DNA of 64,000 nucleotides from Rhizobium sp. P40RR-XXII. GTDB taxonomy: Bacteria > Pseudomonadota > Alphaproteobacteria > Rhizobiales > Rhizobiaceae. The first letter of the stretch is position 1; each line of letters starts with the position of its first letter. Positions 29,699 to 37,730 of this stretch are shown in pieces. A program made the position numbers and the translations under genes. The DNA lies in NCBI RefSeq assembly GCF_012641405.1, contig NZ_JABAII010000006.1, positions 186,001 to 250,000 on the forward strand, in the 5' to 3' direction. Below the pieces are notes generated by a model. It made no database searches. It was given only the letters and a program-made list of their open reading frames with translations, and was not told where the DNA came from.

Positions 29699-30367
29699 TC
29701 ACCTGTGGCAGATATTGCATTGGATGAGTTTCGCCGGCTCGATGCCATAAGCCTTCACCATTTGCGCGCCGAAATCCTTATGCTGGTCGGGATTGGCATC
29801 CCAATCCGACCAATCCATGCGCGTCACCTGATCCGCAGGACGCAGGTTCGGCGCGGGATTTCGATGGCAATCCAGGCACCATTGCATCTGGAAGGGCCGT
29901 GCGCGCGACATGAGCGGCATCTGATCGACCCGACCGTGGCAAGTCACGCAAGCGACGCCACGGGCAATGTGGATCGAATGATTGAAATAGACGTAATCCG
30001 GCAAGCGCGAGACACGGTTCCACATCAGCGGCACGTTTGCCGCCAGGCTGTGGCGCACCGCCGCCAGCATGCCGGCGCCGGTCCATATCTGCGAATGGCA
30101 GCTCATGCAGATATGGGTCGCAGGTAGGCCGGCGCGCGCGCTCGTCTCGACCGACGTGTGGCAATAACGACAGTCCACACCGAGGCCGGCGACATGGTGC
30201 TCGTGGCTGAAGGGGACCGGCTGGTCCTTTACCCAGCCAACCAGCGTGCCGTAACTGGAACTCGCATAACCGCCGACAAACAATACGATCAGGAATATGA
30301 GGATGGCGGCGGCAAGCAGGGATGCGCGCAGCCTTGTATCAGCAGATGCTGTAAAAATCTGCGGCAC
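29699..30367 (-). CDS. actA: Alternative Complex III pentaheme cytochrome c ActA
   Basis: 222 residues: one N-terminal membrane helix (about 14-35) and a periplasmic domain with exactly five CXXCH motifs (C66-H70, C87-H91, C140-H144, C164-H168, C217-H221), the hallmark of ActA. The last motif is almost at the C-terminus. It collects electrons from ActB. The start is GTG, with AGGGGA upstream. First gene of the operon, 36 nt downstream of an excellent EcfG-type promoter. Confidence 0.95.
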   Translation of the reverse strand: MPQIFTASADTRLRASLLAAAILIFLIVLFVGGYASSSYGTLVGWVKDQPVPFSHEHHVAGLGVDCRYCHTSVETSARAGLPATHICMSCHSQIWTGAGMLAAVRHSLAANVPLMWNRVSRLPDYVYFNHSIHIARGVACVTCHGRVDQMPLMSRARPFQMQWCLDCHRNPAPNLRPADQVTRMDWSDWDANPDQHKDFGAQMVKAYGIEPAKLIQCNICHR

Positions 30368-30402
30368 CGAATTCCCCTGAATTCGCTCTAGCGATCATGC
30401 CA

Positions 30403-30427
30403 AACGAAAAATGGGATCGAAAGTTCC
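30403..30427 (-). promoter_or_regulatory. EcfG-type stress promoter of the ACIII-caa3 operon
   Basis: Minus strand GGAAC (30423-30427), 16-nt spacer, CGTT (30403-30406): an exact match to the published EcfG consensus, placed 36 nt before the actA GTG. Confidence 0.75.
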
Positions 30428-30484
30428 GATCCTCGCCTGAACGCGCCCGTGCGACCGCCAACGGCCTGCCTTGCCAAGCCAAAA

Positions 30485-30509
30485 GGAACAATGCGGCGTG
30501 CGAACGGTT
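30485..30509 (+). promoter_or_regulatory. EcfG-type stress promoter, small gene and topoisomerase IB
   Basis: GGAAC (30485-30489), 16-nt spacer, GGTT (30506-30509), 57 nt before the GTG at 30567. Divergent from the actA promoter, only 57 bp away. Confidence 0.65.
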
Positions 30510-30566
30510 TCATTGCCAAAAGAGAGGCGTCAGCTGACGCGTCGAACGTTCAAAAAGGAGACCTCT

Positions 30567-30770
30567 GTGAAACATCAGCAACCACGCGACGGCGCGCCGG
30601 GGACCACGGACCAATCACCGCGATGGGAAGGACCGGCGGGATCAAGACCAGCCGGATATCTTCCAGCCAAGGATGGAGGGGAGGAAGCACGCGATGCGCA
30701 CGGCGAGAATAGCGACCATCCTCGCAAGCGCCGGGTATCCGACGCATTGAAACAGAAGGGCGACGATTGA
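30567..30770 (+). CDS. Small hydrophilic protein (67 aa)
   Basis: GTG start with AAAAAGGAG 6 nt upstream. The protein is rich in Gly, Pro, Asp and charged residues (KHQQPRDGAPGTTD ... HPRKRRVSDALKQKGDD), with no hydrophobic segment, so it is probably disordered. It lies 13 bp ahead of the topoisomerase IB gene and probably shares its transcript. No family recognised. Confidence 0.6.
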   Translation: MKHQQPRDGAPGTTDQSPRWEGPAGSRPAGYLPAKDGGEEARDAHGENSDHPRKRRVSDALKQKGDD

Positions 30771-30783
30771 CGGCGGTGCACGG

Positions 30784-31941
30784 GTGAAAACGGAAGTCGG
30801 TATACCGGGCGTAATCCCCGATGAGCGCGGAGACGCATCGACGGCGGAAGACAGTTTCACGCGCGATTCGGGTGACCCTGGCCGCGGCAAACAAATTGGC
30901 ACGCGGACTGGTGATTGGCCAGCTTCGGGACATGAAGAGATCGTCTATCTTGCTGGACTTGAAACGGGCATAACCCGCAGAAGGAGCGGCACAGGCTTTT
31001 CCTATTATGATCGAGAGGGGCAGAGGATAACCGCTTCGGGAGAGCTCGATCGGCTGTCCGCTTTAGCAATTCCCCCCGCCTACACGGATGTGGTCATATC
31101 GCCGGATCCGAACAGCCATCTGCAGGCGGTCGGCCGTGACGCAAGGGGGCGCAAGCAATACCGGTATCATCCCAGCTGGATCGCCATGCGGGAAAACGAG
31201 AAATTCGGCCAATTGGCCGAGTTTGGACGGTCGCTTCCGGCCATCCGCAAGCGCGTCGATATCGATCTCAGGCGACGCAAACCGGGCCTTGCGAAGGGGC
31301 TTGCAACCGTCGTTTCGCTGATGGACAATCTTTTTGTCCGTATCGGCAACGAGGCCTATGCCGTGGAAAACGGCTCCTATGGCCTGACGACGCTGCGCGG
31401 TCGCCACATCAAAGCGATTGGATCGCGCCTGCAGTTCCGCTTCAAAGGCAAGTCCGGCAAGGAATGGCGTCTTAACGTCACGGACAGGCGGATCGTCCGC
31501 GCTATTCGCATGCTTCAGGAACTGCCAGGCCAGCACTTGTTTCAATATGCAGACGAAAACGGACTGATCCATCCGATCCGCTCGCAAGACGTGAATGCCT
31601 ATATCCGCGAAGCGACAAGCTGCAACTTCAGCTCGCGTCAGTTTCGCATATGGGGTGCCACGCGCATGGCGGCAACAGCGCTTTCGCTACTCGAGCCGGC
31701 GGATACCGTAAGGGGACGAGCAAGACAGATCAATGACGTCATCGATGGCGTCGCGGCGAAATTGGTGAACACCCGTGCCGTTTGTCGCAGCTCCTATATT
31801 CATCCCCGCGTTTTCGAGGATTTCGACAATGGCCGTCTTAGCGAAATCGCCAAAATGCGCGTGCGAAAAGGATCGGCCATTCTCAAATGGATGGATGAAG
31901 ACGAATTGGCGGTGCTGCGTTGGCTGGAAGCATTGGGTTGA
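30784..31941 (+). CDS. DNA topoisomerase IB (poxvirus/bacterial type)
   Basis: 385 residues of the bacterial type IB topoisomerase family, which relaxes DNA supercoils by nicking one strand through a 3'-phosphotyrosine. The catalytic pocket includes R-I-G-N-E-A-Y (about 186-192), GLTTLRGRHI, the SSRQFRIWGATRMA segment and the nucleophile Y338 (in SSYIHPRVF). An N-terminal extension of about 50 residues is poorly conserved, so an internal start is possible. In alphaproteobacteria such genes are often stress-linked; here one stress promoter precedes the preceding small gene. Confidence 0.92.
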   Translation: MKTEVGIPGVIPDERGDASTAEDSFTRDSGDPGRGKQIGTRTGDWPASGHEEIVYLAGLETGITRRRSGTGFSYYDREGQRITASGELDRLSALAIPPAYTDVVISPDPNSHLQAVGRDARGRKQYRYHPSWIAMRENEKFGQLAEFGRSLPAIRKRVDIDLRRRKPGLAKGLATVVSLMDNLFVRIGNEAYAVENGSYGLTTLRGRHIKAIGSRLQFRFKGKSGKEWRLNVTDRRIVRAIRMLQELPGQHLFQYADENGLIHPIRSQDVNAYIREATSCNFSSRQFRIWGATRMAATALSLLEPADTVRGRARQINDVIDGVAAKLVNTRAVCRSSYIHPRVFEDFDNGRLSEIAKMRVRKGSAILKWMDEDELAVLRWLEALG

Positions 31942-31963
31942 GCGGCGCCGGCAATTTGATCTC

Positions 31964-32293
31964 TTACGCGGCCATATGTTGGCAGCTCTCGGCACATTGA
32001 CGACAGCTATCGGCGCAACCCGCCATGCCACCGATATGTTCGCAGTCAGCGGCGCACTCAAGGCAGATCGCTGCGCATTCCCGGCCTCGCTGTGAATGAT
32101 GGCTTGAGCTGACCAGCATGGAATATGCGGCAGCCTGGCGGATCTCCACCCATGACATCATCAAGCGGAAATGGGCGGAGCCAGTCTGCTTGCCGCCTGC
32201 GTGCAGGCAATGAAGCATGGCTGTCGAAAGGCAGCGGCTATAACAGCGCAGACAAGCCTCGACACATTGCTGTTCCCGCCGATCCAATTGCAT
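31964..32293 (-). CDS. Four-helix-bundle copper-binding protein (DUF326, Cys-rich)
   Basis: 109 residues with regularly spaced cysteines and histidines on helices (CVEACLRCYSRC, CAAICLECAADCEHIGG, CADSCRQCAESCQHM), the pattern of the four-helix-bundle copper-storage-like/DUF326 family. It probably binds Cu(I) in the cytoplasm, as no signal is seen. ATG at 32293 has GGAG at 6 nt; a frame start at 32416 is rejected because it would overlap the promoter. It converges with topoisomerase IB. Confidence 0.85.
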   Translation of the reverse strand: MQLDRREQQCVEACLRCYSRCLSTAMLHCLHAGGKQTGSAHFRLMMSWVEIRQAAAYSMLVSSSHHSQRGRECAAICLECAADCEHIGGMAGCADSCRQCAESCQHMAA

Positions 32294-32335
32294 GGTCATC
32301 TCCAGGAATTTCTTCGCCGCTCTGCGATGCCGCCA

Positions 32336-32360
32336 AACCGGCGACTGAGCTGATTGTTCC
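32336..32360 (-). promoter_or_regulatory. EcfG-type stress promoter of the copper-binding protein
   Basis: Minus strand GGAAC (32356-32360), 16-nt spacer, GGTT (32336-32339), 43 nt before the start at 32293. Confidence 0.65.
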
Positions 32361-32409
32361 CAACCGGCCGGAGCAGGCCCGATGAGCCTTAGAATGTGGG
32401 CGTGAGCAG

Positions 32410-32435
32410 GGAACATGTGGGTCTTTCAGACAGTT
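32410..32435 (+). promoter_or_regulatory. EcfG-type stress promoter of the 193-aa gene
   Basis: GGAAC (32410-32414), 17-nt spacer, AGTT (32432-32435), 43 nt before the ATG at 32479. Divergent from the copper-protein promoter. Confidence 0.5.
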
Positions 32436-32478
32436 ACATCCGCAAATATGCGTTCCGACCCACGAAGGGAGATGGCTC

Positions 32479-33060
32479 ATGCCGATGGTCGCCGGACTTT
32501 TCGACGAATACTACGAGGCAAAGCTTGCGGTCGAGCTACTGGAAGATGCCGGAATTGCACCGCAGGGCATCTCGATCATTTCTCGCACCCTTTATGGTCG
32601 TAGGATCGATGAAGGAGACAATCAAACGGCGGCGAATGCGACCGGATGCTCCGGCGCTGGAGCCGTGGCGGGTGGTCTTTTGGCCAGCCTCGACGTCATG
32701 TCAATTCCCGGCATCGGTCCCGTCGTGGCCGCAGGCTGGCTTATCACGATGCTGAAAGGCCCGGCCGGCGGTGCGACGGGAGGCATCATAGGAGCATTGA
32801 CCAGTTCAGGCATTCCAAAAGACGATGCCAATGTTTACGCGGAAAGCCTACGCCGAGGTGGGGCGCTGGTTATCGCCCAGGTCAAACAGACGCAGGTTTC
32901 GCTTGCAAATGAAATTCTCGATCGCGTGCCGCGGATCGATATTGCGGCGCGCCAGGCATTCTACGTACAAACCGGCTGGGAGGAATTTGAAGAGAATCGC
33001 GGCCCATACGATCCGCCGGATCGTGATCCCATACATTATGCTCCTCTGCCGCGTGTGTGA
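32479..33060 (+). CDS. General-stress-type protein with Gly-rich hydrophobic core (193 aa)
   Basis: Starts with a ferredoxin-like segment (VAGLFDEYYEAKLAVELLEDAGI ... ISIISR), as in YflT/general stress protein 17M-like domains. A Gly/Ala-rich hydrophobic stretch follows (about 58-105, AGAVAGGLLASL ... GGATGGIIGAL) that may insert into the membrane. Then comes a second segment (YAESLRRGGALVIAQV) and a Pro-rich acidic tail. Such proteins are often strongly stress-induced; function unknown. The stress promoter lies 43 nt upstream. Confidence 0.75.
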   Translation: MPMVAGLFDEYYEAKLAVELLEDAGIAPQGISIISRTLYGRRIDEGDNQTAANATGCSGAGAVAGGLLASLDVMSIPGIGPVVAAGWLITMLKGPAGGATGGIIGALTSSGIPKDDANVYAESLRRGGALVIAQVKQTQVSLANEILDRVPRIDIAARQAFYVQTGWEEFEENRGPYDPPDRDPIHYAPLPRV

Positions 33061-33083
33061 GAGCAGGCGTGACCAGCAGGACA

Positions 33084-33305
33084 TCAGGTTCGTATGTCAG
33101 CTGCCTTCGCCAGGAGCAAGAGCTGCTTTTCGTCACGGATGCCCTTTTGATACAGCTCGATGATCAGTGCTGCAGCTGCTTCCGCTTCTTCGCTGTCGCG
33201 CCTAGCATCCCGCTCGATCAGGAAGGCGTCGAAGGCACGTTGGCAAAGGTTGAGTTCGGCCGGAGCGAGGGGATAGGCCCGATTTTGCAGAGATTTCCGG
33301 ATCAT
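33084..33305 (-). CDS. Small hypothetical helical protein (73 aa)
   Basis: 73 residues, predicted all-helical and acidic in the middle (RDARRDSEEAEAAAALIIELYQKGI). It is convergent with the 193-aa gene. The sequence is protein-like, with good amphipathic spacing, but I cannot assign a family. A GGAAC-N16-AGTT sequence lies 350 nt upstream (33658-33682), probably too far to be its promoter. Confidence 0.55.
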   Translation of the reverse strand: MIRKSLQNRAYPLAPAELNLCQRAFDAFLIERDARRDSEEAEAAAALIIELYQKGIRDEKQLLLLAKAADIRT

Positions 33306-33804
33306 TACAGTCTCTTTCTATCAAGAGCGATGCGCCGCGGCAGGAGCTCCCTTGAGAACCGCCGGCATCGAGGTCTGCCGTTCTGGACGTTCGAACTCGT
33401 CATCTTTCGCTCGCCTTGTCGAGCCGCCAAACTTGCACCCGGGAGGCCGCCTGGCGCGTACGGAATGCGCTAGGATAGGCGCAAGAAAGCCCAACGCTTC
33501 TTCCCGCGAGGTTTCGTTTATCGATCACAATCCTATGGACGATATGTCGCCATGGCCCACCCCCTCGTGGCGAGCCGGGCCTTGCTTACCCCAAATGTAC
33601 GCTTTCCAGGCTGAGAAACCGGTGCGCGCTTTTCCTGGAAATACTCCAACTAAATCGAACTGCGGTATCAAGCGGATGTTCCGGGGGATCGCTCATTTTT
33701 TTGTGGGAACGAGATTATCTCAGCGAATGTGATGAGGGATCGGGATCATATTGGGCCTCCGGCCGCGCAGCCAACGTTGGGCTGGCAAACGCAAACCTGC
33801 ACGC
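33306..33804. other. Gap with no convincing gene
   Basis: About 500 bp between two leftward genes. Several open frames exist on both strands, but none has a ribosome-binding site together with protein-like composition. A minus-strand GGAAC-N16-AGTT occurs at 33658-33682 without an obvious target. Confidence 0.4.
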
Positions 33805-35466
33805 TCACCTGGGCGGGCACTCCAACTGGAGCCAAAAATATCCGTAGGGCGGAAATGTCAGCGTACAGGGACGCTCGCCAATGACTGGAAATGCTGCGCC
33901 GCCAAACAATTCCCTCAGGCGTTGATCTGCATATTGGCGCAGATCGAGATCGGCCGCTTGCGGCACCTTCGACAGATTCGCAACGCAAAGCACGTGATCG
34001 CCGCCGCATTCCCTGACATAGGCAATGACGGCGACATTATCCGTGCCGACGAAATGAATATAGCCCCGCGCGAAAGCTTCATGCTCGGAGCGAATTGCCA
34101 AGGCGCGGCGAATCCAGTTTAGCAGGGAATGTGGGTCATTCTCCTGCGTCGCCACATTGACCGCGCGAAATCCGAACCGGGCATCGTCGATGGGCGGAAG
34201 CGCAAGCGCCTCGGGATCGCCATTTGAAAACCCACCGTTTCTACCGTCGGACCATTGCATCGGTGTGCGAACACCGCTTCTATCGCCCAATTCGACATTA
34301 TCGCCCATGCCGATTTCATCGCCGTAGTAGAGCACCGGGCTGCCCGGCAGCGAGAGCAACAGCGCGTGCAGGAGTTCGACGCGACGCCTGTCTTGATCCA
34401 TCAACGGCGACAGACGACGTCGGATGCCGAGGTTGAGGCGCGTGCGCTCGTCCGACGCATAAGTGTCCCACATGAAATTGCGCTCGGCCTCGGTGACCAT
34501 TTCCAGCGTCAGCTCGTCATGGTTTCTGAGGAAAATAGCCCACTGGCAATCTTCGGGAATGTCGTGAGTCTGCTCGATCATCGTCACGATCGGCTGGCGG
34601 TCTCCGGTTGCGACCGCCATGAATATTCGCGGCATCAGCGGAAAATGGAAAGCCATGTGGCATTCATCGCCCTTTCCGAAATAATCTCGTGCCTCATCCG
34701 GCCACTGGTTGGCTTCGGCCAGAAGAATGACGCCCGGATAGCTGGCATCCAGAGTCTTCCTAATGCGCTTGAGCAGCTGATGGGTTTCCGGAAGATTCTC
34801 GTTATTGGTGTCGTCCCGCTCGACCAGGTAGGGAACGGCATCGAGGCGAAAACCATCCACTCCGAAATCTAGCCAGAAGCGCATGATGCCCAAAACCGCT
34901 TCGACGACCGCGGGATTGTGATAGTTGAGATCCGGCTGATGCGAATAGAATCTATGCCAGAAATAGGCTCCCGCAACCGGATCCCAGCTCCAATTGGATC
35001 TTTCGCTGTCGATGAAAATAATGCGCGTCTCGGCAAACTTGTCGTCCGTGTCCGACCAAACGTAGAAATCCCGCTCAGGGGAACCAGCGGGTGCATGTCT
35101 CGCACGTTGAAACCAGGGATGTTGATCGGATGTATGATTGATGACGAGCTCGATGATGACGCGCATCCTGCGCGCGTGAGCGGCGTCTATGAAGACTCTA
35201 AAATCGTCAAGGTTTCCGAACTCCGGGCTGATGCTTTCGTAATTCAGGACGTCGTAGCCATCATCGCGCTTGGGGGACGGATAAAAGGGTAGCAGCCAGA
35301 TCGTGTTGACACCAAGTGATGTCAGATAGTCCAGTTTCTGGGTGAGCCCCTCGAAATCCCCAAATCCGTCACCGTTTGCGTCGAAGAAGGATTTGACGTG
35401 CAGCTGATAGATTACGGCATCCTTGTGCCAGGATGGATACCGGAGCTCCCGTTCAGTCCTCTTCAA
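33805..35466 (-). CDS. treS: Trehalose synthase (maltose alpha-D-glucosyltransferase), GH13
   Basis: 553 residues, full-length GH13 enzyme without the fused maltokinase domain. It interconverts maltose and trehalose in the cytoplasm. The catalytic triad is D209 (GFRLDAVPYL), E251 (LLAEANQWP) and D317 (FLRNHDELT). The opening WHKDAVIYQLHVKSFFD and the GDRSGVRTPMQW segment are typical of TreS. The start is TTG with GAGGAG 7 nt upstream. The stress neighbourhood fits trehalose as a compatible solute. A related alpha-glucosidase specificity cannot be excluded. Confidence 0.9.
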   Translation of the reverse strand: MKRTERELRYPSWHKDAVIYQLHVKSFFDANGDGFGDFEGLTQKLDYLTSLGVNTIWLLPFYPSPKRDDGYDVLNYESISPEFGNLDDFRVFIDAAHARRMRVIIELVINHTSDQHPWFQRARHAPAGSPERDFYVWSDTDDKFAETRIIFIDSERSNWSWDPVAGAYFWHRFYSHQPDLNYHNPAVVEAVLGIMRFWLDFGVDGFRLDAVPYLVERDDTNNENLPETHQLLKRIRKTLDASYPGVILLAEANQWPDEARDYFGKGDECHMAFHFPLMPRIFMAVATGDRQPIVTMIEQTHDIPEDCQWAIFLRNHDELTLEMVTEAERNFMWDTYASDERTRLNLGIRRRLSPLMDQDRRRVELLHALLLSLPGSPVLYYGDEIGMGDNVELGDRSGVRTPMQWSDGRNGGFSNGDPEALALPPIDDARFGFRAVNVATQENDPHSLLNWIRRALAIRSEHEAFARGYIHFVGTDNVAVIAYVRECGGDHVLCVANLSKVPQAADLDLRQYADQRLRELFGGAAFPVIGERPCTLTFPPYGYFWLQLECPPR

Positions 35467-35595
35467 TCGGCTGCTCCTCGGGCAACGCTATTCGCCAATT
35501 TAACACCCCTCGGAATTAATATCGCCTGGCGTGTCTTCAAGGCCGGGATTGCGAATGTCTGCCTCGAAGGTGACGTTCGGCTGGTCAACATCCCG

Positions 35596-35621
35596 GGAAC
35601 ACAGGAGGATCCCTCGGTGTT
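35596..35621 (+). promoter_or_regulatory. EcfG-type stress promoter of the DUF3175 gene
   Basis: GGAAC (35596-35600), 17-nt spacer, TGTT (35618-35621), 70 nt before the ATG at 35692. Confidence 0.5.
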
Positions 35622-35691
35622 TGGCTGAATGCCATGGGGCCTTCCCGAGGCGGCTGTTCCCGTGGGCATCATTTCAAGGAGGAACGGAACG

Positions 35692-35979
35692 ATGTCAAAA
35701 AAGAAATCGAAAAAATGGTCAAAGCGGGTCACCGACAACAGCGACGCCCTGGATCTTGACCAAGGCGTGTTCAAACAGCGCAGCGCCAAGAAGATCGCCG
35801 ACTCACTCAAGCAATCCGCCGAGCAAAGCCATCGTCGCATGGCCAGCCCATTTCAATCGGCGATGTCCATGCTGAACTTTTATATCAATCGCGCAGGCGA
35901 CCAGCTTTCGAAGTCGAGGCGGACAACGCTGGAAAAGGCGAAGACCGAATTGCGCAAGGATTTTGGCCGCGAACCCTAG
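35692..35979 (+). CDS. DUF3175 small basic protein
   Basis: 95 residues, very Lys/Arg-rich, matching DUF3175: KKKSKKWSKRVTDNSDALDLDQGVF, then a helical part with MLNFYINRAGDQLSKSRR and KAKTELRKDFGR. Function unknown. The basic character suggests nucleic-acid binding, which is inference only. AAGGAGG lies 8 nt before the ATG. A stress-type promoter precedes it. Confidence 0.8.
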   Translation: MSKKKSKKWSKRVTDNSDALDLDQGVFKQRSAKKIADSLKQSAEQSHRRMASPFQSAMSMLNFYINRAGDQLSKSRRTTLEKAKTELRKDFGREP

Positions 35980-36045
35980 TCAATCTGCGATTGGCATATG
36001 AGCATCGAACTGCCGAAATGCCGGACCAGGGGCTGCTAACCGAGA

Positions 36046-36465
36046 TTAGATTTTCCCCATCATTCCGAGCAATATCTGCAAACCACGCTGATATTTCTCG
36101 CCGCTCTTGCCGATTTGTTCGCTTTGCCACAGATTATCCTCCAAATCGGCCTTCTTTACTGGCAGTGCCAGTGCATTCGTTGCCGCCCTGATGACGAATT
36201 CGTCATCCGACTCGGCCGCTCGCCGCGTCAACGCGTTGACGGCGGAGACGATCCTTGGCGGAAAACCCTCTTCTCTCAATCGATCGAGCGTCCATCCCCT
36301 TCCCTTCTCGACGACATCGTGAAGATAGGCGACCATGCGCGCGTCTTCCCCGGAAACGAGAAGTGCAATCCGCTGGCAATGCTCGAAAAAAGGGCGCCCC
36401 GTCTTATCGGTCTGCCCCTCATGCGCCTCGAGCGCAATCTGTATGGCTTGGTCAAGGTGCCTCAT
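36046..36465 (-). CDS. Small alarmone hydrolase-like HD protein
   Basis: 139 residues with only the HD_4 (SpoT/Mesh1-like) hydrolase domain and no synthetase. Metal-binding H29, H49-D50 (in YLHDVVEKG) and D107 (VKKADLEDNL) are all present, so it should be active. Predicted to hydrolyse (p)ppGpp; Mesh1-type NADPH phosphatase activity is another option. The start has GGAGG 11 nt upstream. A stress-type promoter lies about 200 nt upstream (36665-36689). Confidence 0.82.
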   Translation of the reverse strand: MRHLDQAIQIALEAHEGQTDKTGRPFFEHCQRIALLVSGEDARMVAYLHDVVEKGRGWTLDRLREEGFPPRIVSAVNALTRRAAESDDEFVIRAATNALALPVKKADLEDNLWQSEQIGKSGEKYQRGLQILLGMMGKI

Positions 36466-36806
36466 GACGTTCTACGCCTCCAGTCATTGCAAATGCCCGC
36501 CGGACCGGCAAGCAGATCGAATATTCAGGGTACAGGACGCCATCAGAGCCCGTGGAAGGTGCCCTGAGCGCCGGCCCGGCATCTTATACCCTCTTTGTCG
36601 AAAGACACGGGAGACCGGCAACGCAGACCTTTTCCAAGAAGCGCATCCCGCGAATCAGCCAATGAACCAAGCTCGAAAAGGATTGTTCCCTCCCCGTCGC
36701 CCCACAACACCGCTGTTAGCGTCTATTTTCGTTGCAATTGGCGGTCTGCCATGCTGATGCCGAAATTTTCTGATCTTGCGTTCCCACGACTTTGGAAGGG
36801 CGCCGC
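36466..36806. other. Intergenic region with one stress-type promoter
   Basis: No gene is supported. A leftward 32-codon frame is not convincing. The minus-strand site at 36665-36689 would give the HD gene a 190-nt leader. I see no promoter for the rightward membrane protein at 36807 except general AT-rich sequence near 36715-36740. Confidence 0.4.
36665..36689 (-). promoter_or_regulatory. EcfG-type promoter upstream of the alarmone hydrolase
   Basis: Minus strand GGAAC (36685-36689), 16-nt spacer, GGTT (36665-36668). Good match, but 200 nt from the start codon. Confidence 0.45.
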
Positions 36807-37334
36807 ATGGAATTCATCACTCGTTATGTTGATCAACCATTGCTTGATTGTGGAGCGATGGCGCTGCGAACGTGGCACGAGCACACACGTCAATCGCCGC
36901 AGAAACTCGTCCCTTTCTGGACTCTTTTCGTCATATTGTTGCTTTTGTCCGCAACCAGCCTCTTCCTGGCGGGCACTGCCTACAAATTGACCTTTGCCGC
37001 CTTGTTAATGCTCTCCCTTCCGTCGGTCCAAATGCTGACGCTCGGCCGCACGGCCAGAACCTACGATATCCGAGCCTACCGTGCGCTGGCGACCGTTGCA
37101 ATTCGCAAGCGCGAAACTGAATGGGCCATTCGCCTGACGGTTCTCTTCACCTCGGTCGTCTTTCCGTTCTGCATACACGTCGATGATCAGACGACGGCAT
37201 TTTTTCTCATTGGCGCTAGCCTTTGGTTCGCACTCATTGTGCCGGCAAGGCTATATTTGGACGCAGCCGAACCGCCGCCACCGGCCGACGATGGCCGCAA
37301 GGTTTCCTCGCGAGCAACGATGGTTGTCGCTTAA
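36807..37334 (+). CDS. Hypothetical membrane protein (175 aa)
   Basis: Four predicted membrane helices in two pairs (about 37-55 and 58-76; 103-122 and 126-145), with a cytoplasmic charged loop between (TARTYDIRAYRALATVAIRKRETEW) and a Pro-rich C-terminal tail. GGAAGGG precedes the ATG at 36807; a start five codons earlier is possible. Not recognised as a known family. It lies just upstream of the stress promoter of the DUF1328 gene. Confidence 0.6.
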   Translation: MEFITRYVDQPLLDCGAMALRTWHEHTRQSPQKLVPFWTLFVILLLLSATSLFLAGTAYKLTFAALLMLSLPSVQMLTLGRTARTYDIRAYRALATVAIRKRETEWAIRLTVLFTSVVFPFCIHVDDQTTAFFLIGASLWFALIVPARLYLDAAEPPPPADDGRKVSSRATMVVA

Positions 37335-37345
37335 CTTTCAGCCAT

Positions 37346-37371
37346 GGAACAAATTGATAGCCAAGCCCGTT
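37346..37371 (+). promoter_or_regulatory. EcfG-type stress promoter of the DUF1328 gene
   Basis: GGAAC (37346-37350), 17-nt spacer, CGTT (37368-37371), 28 nt before the ATG at 37400. Confidence 0.65.
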
Positions 37372-37399
37372 CTCTATTGGGTAACAAATGGAGAGTGAG

Positions 37400-37561
37400 A
37401 TGCTTTACTATGCGTTGGTATTTCTCGTCGTGGCCCTGATCGCCGGCGCCCTTGGATTCGGTGGTATTGCCGGTACATCCGCATCAATTGCTCAGGTGCT
37501 ATTCTTTATCTTCCTGATATTCTTCGTTGTCTCTCTGGTCATGAATGTAATGAGACGCTAG
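37400..37561 (+). CDS. DUF1328 (YtjA-like) two-helix membrane protein, 53 aa
   Basis: Starts [20 protein letters not shown], the conserved opening of DUF1328, then [12 protein letters not shown] and a second helix ending in VMNVMRR. Two membrane helices with a Gly-rich turn. Function unknown, but the family is regularly stress-induced in alphaproteobacteria. I chose the ATG at 37400 because GGAG lies 6 nt before it and the family begins MLYYA; an ATG four codons earlier is also in frame. Confidence 0.85.
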   Translation: MLYYALVFLVVALIAGALGFGGIAGTSASIAQVLFFIFLIFFVVSLVMNVMRR

Positions 37562-37730
37562 GCGATGGCGAAAGAATTGACCTCGGAAGTTCCGAATGCC
37601 GGGTTGCCAGATGAGTTGAGCATAAACATCTTGTATCTCTGGCACCAAGGCCGACCCATTCGGCTTGATGCCAGAGATATGGGATATCGTCGTTTACCCA
37701 AAACGGCGTGACAAAAACGGGAGGCAACGC

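Noticed and set aside
33658..33682. GGAAC-N16-AGTT on the minus strand
   Set aside because: The nearest start codon in that direction is 350 nt away and no small gene is convincing in between; counted as a likely chance match.
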